Shown: positions 21,200-60,000 of the stretch, one piece after another | Layout of the letters: each line of letters opens with the position of its first letter | Position numbering within the stretch: position 1 is the stretch's first letter | Origin: Chrysomallon squamiferum | Taxonomy: Eukaryota; Mollusca; Gastropoda; Neomphalida; Peltospiridae | Length of the DNA: 60,000 nucleotides | NCBI GenBank assembly: GCA_012295275.1 | Contig: CM022670.1 | Span: 6,814,161-6,874,160 of the forward strand | Reading direction: 5' to 3' | Notes under the pieces: generated by a model | The model's input: the letters and a program-made list of their open reading frames with translations, nothing else | What the model was told of the DNA's origin: nothing | Database searches by the model: none | Position numbers and translations under genes: made by a program

Positions 21200-21480
21200 T
21201 AGCATAAATATGCGGTGTCACGTTTTTGTCGACAATAAATAATTATGACGTCACTGCGTTACGTTGACAAATCTCCCTCCAGACCAAGGTGTTTCCGGGA
21301 ATTGCATTAGTCTGCCAGTTTCCAGCACCAATAAAGAATGCGCTCAAGGGAAAAAACTCGTGCCGACCTAATTGGCGAACACAGCGTTGCAGCACGGCTG
21401 GGGATTTTGTCTAATTTTTCACATTAGTTGAAATATCTGTGTGAAATCTTAAACGACGGTTCAAGAGCTGCAGTGAAAAT
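21200..21480. promoter_or_regulatory. High-complexity island with CRE, POU-like and STAT-like sites
   Basis: A repeat-free stretch between AT-rich repeats. It contains GCATAAATATGC (about 21203-21214, POU/Brn-2-like), TGACGTCA (21246-21253) and TTCCGGGAA (21293-21301, STAT-type). It lies about 3 kb above the start codon and is a candidate enhancer. No coding frame is recognised. Confidence 0.35.
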
Positions 21481-21710
21481 TCTGACTCACACTTTTTATG
21501 AATAAACGTGCTTATTGGTTTTGTTTAATATTTTTAAGTTTTAAATTGTAATTTTTATTATTTATTTTATTTTCGTTTTTTATTAATTTTTTTTTTATAG
21601 CAAGAAAAGAAAAAAAAAATGGTTCTGCTTATCTAAGGGGCATAACTCCATTATACGTTCCTCTGTTTTCTCTTTTATTGTTATTATTATTGTTATTGTT
21701 ATTGTTAATC

Positions 21711-21770
<60 letters not shown>

Positions 21771-22187
21771 ACATTTTATGAAGCAAGAACGAAATCTTTT
21801 CCGTTTTGTAATAATATTTATCACAAAGAATAATAACTAGCAAAATGAAAGGATTAAAAAATAAATAAATAAAAAATACAAAATACTAGTGAAGAAGAAA
21901 AAAACAACAACAAAAGAACAAAAAAGAAAGAACGACAATACCAACAACAACTAATAAAACAAACAAACAAACAAACAATAAATAAATAATTTTTTTTTAT
22001 AATAAAAACAAAAACAACAACGACAAACACACAAACAAACAAAAAATCCACATAAAATGAAACCCTTTTCGAATTTCTCTGTATTAAAAATAGAAAGATC
22101 GCGAGCAGTGTTTTTGTATCAAAAGTAGATAACTTTTTCTCTTCTTCGAGATTTGGTATCATGTTATAAATATAATAATAATAATAA

Positions 22188-22218
<31 letters not shown>

Positions 22219-22763
22219 AAGAAGAAAAAGAAGAAAAGAAAAGAGGAAAGCTATTACACATTATTATCATTATCATCATCAACATCATCGTAACCATCAT
22301 CATCATCATTATTATTATTTCTATTCTGTTGTTTACAAATGGTCAGGCTTAACTGTGACGTCAGATGACGTCAGTGCAATTATCACAAGAAGACGTCGGA
22401 TTGGAAAGAAAGAAGTTTATTTACAAAGGTAAGTAAACAGATCTACTCACAACAGTTATGTTAATTACATTTCCACGTTTCGACAAACTTCAGAAATACA
22501 CAAATACAGACAAGAAGCAACAATTTGATATCGATAAAGTTGTCTTTGTTTCATATCACATTTCACTGTATTATATCTGTTTATTTTCTTTGATTTAAAT
22601 TGTTATTGTTTCTGTTGTTGTTGTTGTTTTAATATTATTATTGTTGTTGTTGTTGCTATTATTATTATGACCACTATTATTGTCGTTTTTGTTGCTGTTC
22701 TTAATTTCTTGTTTTCTTCTTGTTGCTATGGTTATTTTTCTTATTTATTATTATGATTTTTAT

Positions 22764-22765
<2 letters not shown>
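21481..22765. other. AT-rich spacer with triplet repeats
   Basis: ATT run at about 21713-21769, A/C-rich sequence 21880-22060, AAG run about 22190-22230, and GTT-rich 22600-22670. The minus-strand 151-codon frame at 21854-22309 is low complexity. The tandem CRE pair lies inside this interval. Confidence 0.6.
22356..22373. promoter_or_regulatory. Two tandem full CRE sites
   Basis: TGACGTCA occurs at 22356-22363 and again at 22366-22373, starts ten bases apart, so about one helical turn. This is the full palindromic CREB/ATF site. The pair lies 2.0 kb above the proposed start codon of the receptor gene. Confidence 0.5.

Positions 22766-22851
<86 letters not shown>
22766..22851. repeat. (CT)43 microsatellite
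   Basis: Pure CT tract. It begins 1.6 kb above the proposed start codon. Confidence 0.96.
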
Positions 22852-22852
<1 letters not shown>

Positions 22853-22899
22853 TTGCCCTTCTGATACTGACCTACTTATATTAAATAAAATACACCAAC

Positions 22900-23540
22900 A
22901 GTACTACTGCTACAGGTGCTATCAGTAACAACAACTACCTCAGCATCTATAACTGATTCTTCGTCTTCTTTTTCTGCTGTTACTGATACTAGCATTATAA
23001 TCACTACTATTACTACGACAGTTACAATTACAACAGCTACAACAACAACAACTACTACTAATGCTGTTGCTTTTATTACTACAACTTCTAATTATTATTG
23101 TTACTCCCAGTCTTTTATACTATTACTGCTGATGTTAGTATTACTACTACTAATGACGATAATACTTCTATCACCACCACCACCACCACTACTACTACTA
23201 CTACTGCTGCTACAACCACTACTACCACTATTATTACTGTTACAACTACTGTTACCACTACTACTACTAAAACTACTACTTTTGCTATTGCTGATAATAA
23301 ATTTGCATCTGCAACTACAACAACTAGTACTGGTACCGCCACCATCACCACCACTACTTCTACGTTCACTACTACAACAACTTCCACCGTCACAACCACA
23401 ATTATTCCTATACACTACTATAACTGCTTCTTCCGCCGTCACTACTACAACTATTTCTAACGTCACAACTTCTACTACCGTTTCTGCTACAACTACTTCG
23501 TCTTCTACTACTACTACTAAGCTTCAACAACTAAACTTAC
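22900..23540. repeat. Cryptic ACT/ACC/ACA triplet region
   Basis: About 640 bases dominated by ACN triplets, with no strict unit. Stops are rare in several frames on both strands, giving frames of up to 227 codons that read as poly-Thr, poly-Leu, poly-Val or Ser strings according to frame. Being open in many frames at once argues for repeat sequence, not protein. Confidence 0.85.
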
Positions 23541-23779
23541 ACCATTTCTCTACTACCATCATCCACCATAATTTTTGTACTACATTTCTACTTCCATGAC
23601 TACTACTTCGATTAATCGTAATTATTAAAATTACGTAAGAACGTTTGTTATGCTGCAAGTACTAATATTAATATCTATTAATAAAAAGTTACTTGGTCAT
23701 TCATTTATCGACTCATTCCTTCATTCATTCTGTCCTTCCTTCTTTCTTTTCTTCCTTCCATTATTCATTGCTTTGGATA

Positions 23780-24060
23780 TTCGCGTTACTTTCGGCGCGG
23801 CTGTTTACTTATTCCTTTTGTATCTAAATGACGCGAAGATTAGGTGAGCGGATTATCTGGAGAGATGAAATGATATTATCTGTATCCCTCCCGTTAACTC
23901 GCGGATTAATTAATATACACCAGACAGACCAACCGTCTTACGGTATTAGTATCAAGTGGGAAGTAATTAATCTCGAGGTAATAAGAAAAATTCGATTGAA
24001 ACCGGTTTTAATTGCGACAAGATGCGTAATTTTCTACGTTTATCCTCGAAATTAATTAAC
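23780..24060. promoter_or_regulatory. Non-repetitive island rich in TAATTA-type sites
   Basis: Just above the promoter candidate. It contains GGATTAATTAATATAC, GTAATTAATC and AAATTAATTAAC, which are homeodomain-type cores, among CpG-containing sequence. The 75-codon frame at 23828-24055 is unrecognised. It is a candidate proximal enhancer. Confidence 0.35.
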
Positions 24061-24089
24061 CAACAGCAGAAGCAGACGTAAGAACCCAG

Positions 24090-24334
24090 CGCTCGTGCTG
24101 TGAGCAGACGATGAGCGATGCATCAGAATGTTGTATAGCCTACGGTGATTGGTCGATGAAACGAGACCAGTGCTTTCTATTGATCATCCAGCAGCCGGGT
24201 TCCAGTCAATCTCAGATTTCGCCAAAATTTCCGCCATCTACTGCCTCAATGATGAAGTGTTTAAAAAAAACGACGACGTGCGCATGCGCACCCGTTTTGC
24301 GAACACAGTCGTTTGATTTGAGTCTTTTCGAGTG
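24090..24334 (+). promoter_or_regulatory. Candidate TATA-less promoter of the receptor gene
   Basis: This CpG-containing, non-repetitive segment ends 55 bases before the candidate start codon. It holds an inverted CCAAT box (ATTGG, 24148-24152), a YY1-like CCGCCATCTA (24231-24240) and a perfect NRF-1-type palindrome TGCGCATGCGCA (24279-24290). No convincing TATA box is seen. A 74-codon open frame at 24111-24335 covers the same stretch but has no recognisable product. The assignment is an inference from motif clustering and position. Confidence 0.5.
24279..24290. promoter_or_regulatory. NRF-1/Ewg-type palindromic site
   Basis: TGCGCATGCGCA fits the NRF-1 consensus YGCGCAYGCGCR at every position. 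It lies about 100 bases upstream of the proposed ATG. NRF-1 sites are typical of TATA-less, CpG-containing promoters, and the fly homologue Ewg acts in neurons. Binding here is inferred. Confidence 0.5.
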
Positions 24335-24369
24335 ATGTATGAGTGTTGTAAGACATGAGCTATAGGTAG
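24335..24369 (+). promoter_or_regulatory. Three overlapping short uORFs before the start codon
   Basis: Upstream ATGs occur at 24335 (7 codons, stop ending 24358), 24339 (8 codons, stop ending 24365) and 24355 (4 codons, stop ending 24369). All end before the main ATG at 24389. If the transcription start lies above 24335 they would reduce or regulate initiation at the main start. Confidence 0.4.
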
Positions 24370-24388
24370 AACGCTGGGGATTATCAAC

Positions 24389-58440
<34,052 letters not shown>

Positions 58441-58478
58441 GTGAGATCACGTTTTTATACAGTTATTAAGTTATACAT

Positions 58479-58512
<34 letters not shown>

Positions 58513-59287
58513 GGACAGACTTACAGCCATACATATATAAATACATACATACACACACATACACATTCATACATACATACATACATACATACATAATACA
58601 TATATACATACAGATAATCACACATACGCATACATACATATAAACAGACAGACAGACTTACAGCCATACATACATACTTACATACATACATACACACTTC
58701 CACACATACACACACACATACATATATCATACACACATATACACATAAACATACATACATACATACATCTACACATATACCTATAAAATTATATATAATT
58801 ATATATAATAGTCATGAATTAAGACCATGTTTTCATACAATTACAAACAGGCCATTCTAAAATTCAGCGAACAAATTAATGTATCGTTTCTAACGATTAC
58901 AAAATAGCACAGCGTTATTGTTACAAATTAATTGTTAGAAATGTAAGTTTGCGCTATTTAGAAAATGAAGAATTATAAGCGTTGTTGTACAATTACAAAT
59001 AAAAAAAAGACAAGAAAAACGAAACAAATTACAGATACAAACCTCTAGTAGTGTCTGCTGCAGTATTAAAATATTTCTCCAGCACTGATTACTGGTATTA
59101 ATAGCTTTATACGTAAAATGATCAATAGTATTTACTTGTAGAGCTACTTTTCAATTTAGTCGTCTCAAGACCTTGTTAGCCATACCGATATCATCATTAG
59201 ATTAAATTTCCAACAATAAACCTTATTTTTATAATGATGTTGATGACGAAGATTCTAACAATAACAATAATAATAATAATAAAAATG

Positions 59288-59363
<76 letters not shown>

Positions 59364-60000
59364 CAACAACAACAACGATGATGATGTTAATTTTAATGAC
59401 AGCAGTCATAATCAGAAACAGTAATGATAACAATGATATTTTTATAATGATAACAGTAACTGGTATAAAATACAGTCGTAGTCGTAATCGTGGTAGTAGT
59501 AGAAGTTGTAGCGGTAATAGAAATAGTAGAAGTAATAACAGCAGCCACAAGAATTTCTGTAAGTGGGAGTAGTTGTTGCAATAAAAACAATATAAATAGC
59601 CGTAGTAATTTCGTCCTAGTAGTAGTAGTTGTTGTTTCATTAAAAGCAGAACAACAACATTTGAATGAAAATTTTAGATAACAAATTTGTTAGGTTAAAA
59701 TTCAAACTGTAGTGCAAAAATAGCTAAACAATTACAAAGCTGACAGCAGAACGGAGTCGACTAGATATACGTGCTTAGGTTTAACACGCAGTCCGAGAAT
59801 AATCTTGATCAATTATTGTCCCAAAAGATTGGATATACTGATGTCGGTAGAATAAATGAAGAAGGGAAGTGGTATCAGGTGCCCGAGGGTTGCACTGGTG
59901 ACTATTAAAACTGAAAACCCTCAGTGACATATGTAATACAAGCGTCTTATACAATCACTTGTACAGAAATACTTACTTTTGAATTATCTTGAATGATATA
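58441..60000 (+). other. Start of intron 8, runs off the window
   Basis: Begins GTGAGA. It contains ACAG repeats 58478-58510, CATA repeats to about 58780, a TATA-rich palindromic part near 58788-58810, an AAT run about 59264-59360, and GTA-type triplets 59470-59640. The last 300 bases are more complex but no M3-M4 loop or M4 exon is recognised. Confidence 0.7.
59264..59360. repeat. AAT microsatellite in intron 8
   Basis: About 30 AAT units, slightly interrupted at the left, continuing into AAC units. It gives poly-Ile frames on both strands. Confidence 0.95.

Noticed and set aside
22916-23599. 227-codon open frame, Thr/Leu/Pro rich
   Set aside because: ACN triplet repeat lacks stops in several frames on both strands; the frame shifts between poly-Thr and poly-Leu without domain structure.
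24111-24335. 74-codon ORF above the start codon
   Set aside because: No recognised domain, overlaps the promoter motifs, and probably lies mostly above the transcription start.
59234-59640. Poly-Ile/Leu ORFs at the right edge
   Set aside because: AAT and GTA triplet repeats; not M4 or loop sequence.

Overview
The window is animal nuclear DNA: AT-rich, dense in microsatellites and minisatellites, with one recognisable protein-coding gene spread over large introns. That gene lies on the + strand and encodes a Cys-loop GABA-gated chloride channel subunit of the beta/LCCH3 type. Eight coding exons can be joined without a frame break: 24389-24435, 27797-27909, 36997-37064, 53066-53289, 54629-54711, 55947-56081, 56629-56781 and 58202-58440. 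They total 1062 nt and give the first 354 residues: signal peptide, ligand-binding domain, M1, M2, M3 and the start of the M3-M4 loop. The rest of the loop, M4 and the 3' end lie beyond the window or were not recognised in its last 1.5 kb. The protein most resembles arthropod LCCH3 and molluscan beta subunits as I remember them. Together with the tRNA-derived SINE-like pieces and heavy (CT)n, (AAT)n and (CATA)n load, this suggests a lophotrochozoan, most likely a mollusc (cephalopod or gastropod). The species cannot be fixed from the sequence.

Layout. Positions 1-24.1 kb are upstream flank. I recognise no protein gene there, only simple repeats, an 11-bp and a 24-bp minisatellite, and several higher-complexity islands. 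The most notable are 12490-12850 (E-box, ETS and YY1-like motifs together), 21200-21480 (a CRE, a POU-like and a STAT-like site) and 22356-22373 (two full CREs ten bases apart). A TATA-less promoter candidate with a perfect NRF-1-type palindrome sits at 24090-24330, just before a candidate signal-peptide exon whose donor phase fits the next exon exactly.

From 24.4 to 60 kb is the transcribed region. Introns 1-3 are 3.4, 9.1 and 16.0 kb and hold most of the repeats: a 28-bp minisatellite, a 37-bp minisatellite carrying AATAAA in most units, a CACGTCATG-rich array and a perfect 56-bp palindrome. Introns 4-7 are short (0.5-1.4 kb). Exon sizes of 68, 83 and 153 nt equal those I recall for vertebrate GABRB genes, so the gene architecture looks ancient.

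There is no sign of bacterial features, CRISPR, rRNA, intact transposase or reverse transcriptase. Most open frames here are products of stop-free simple repeats.
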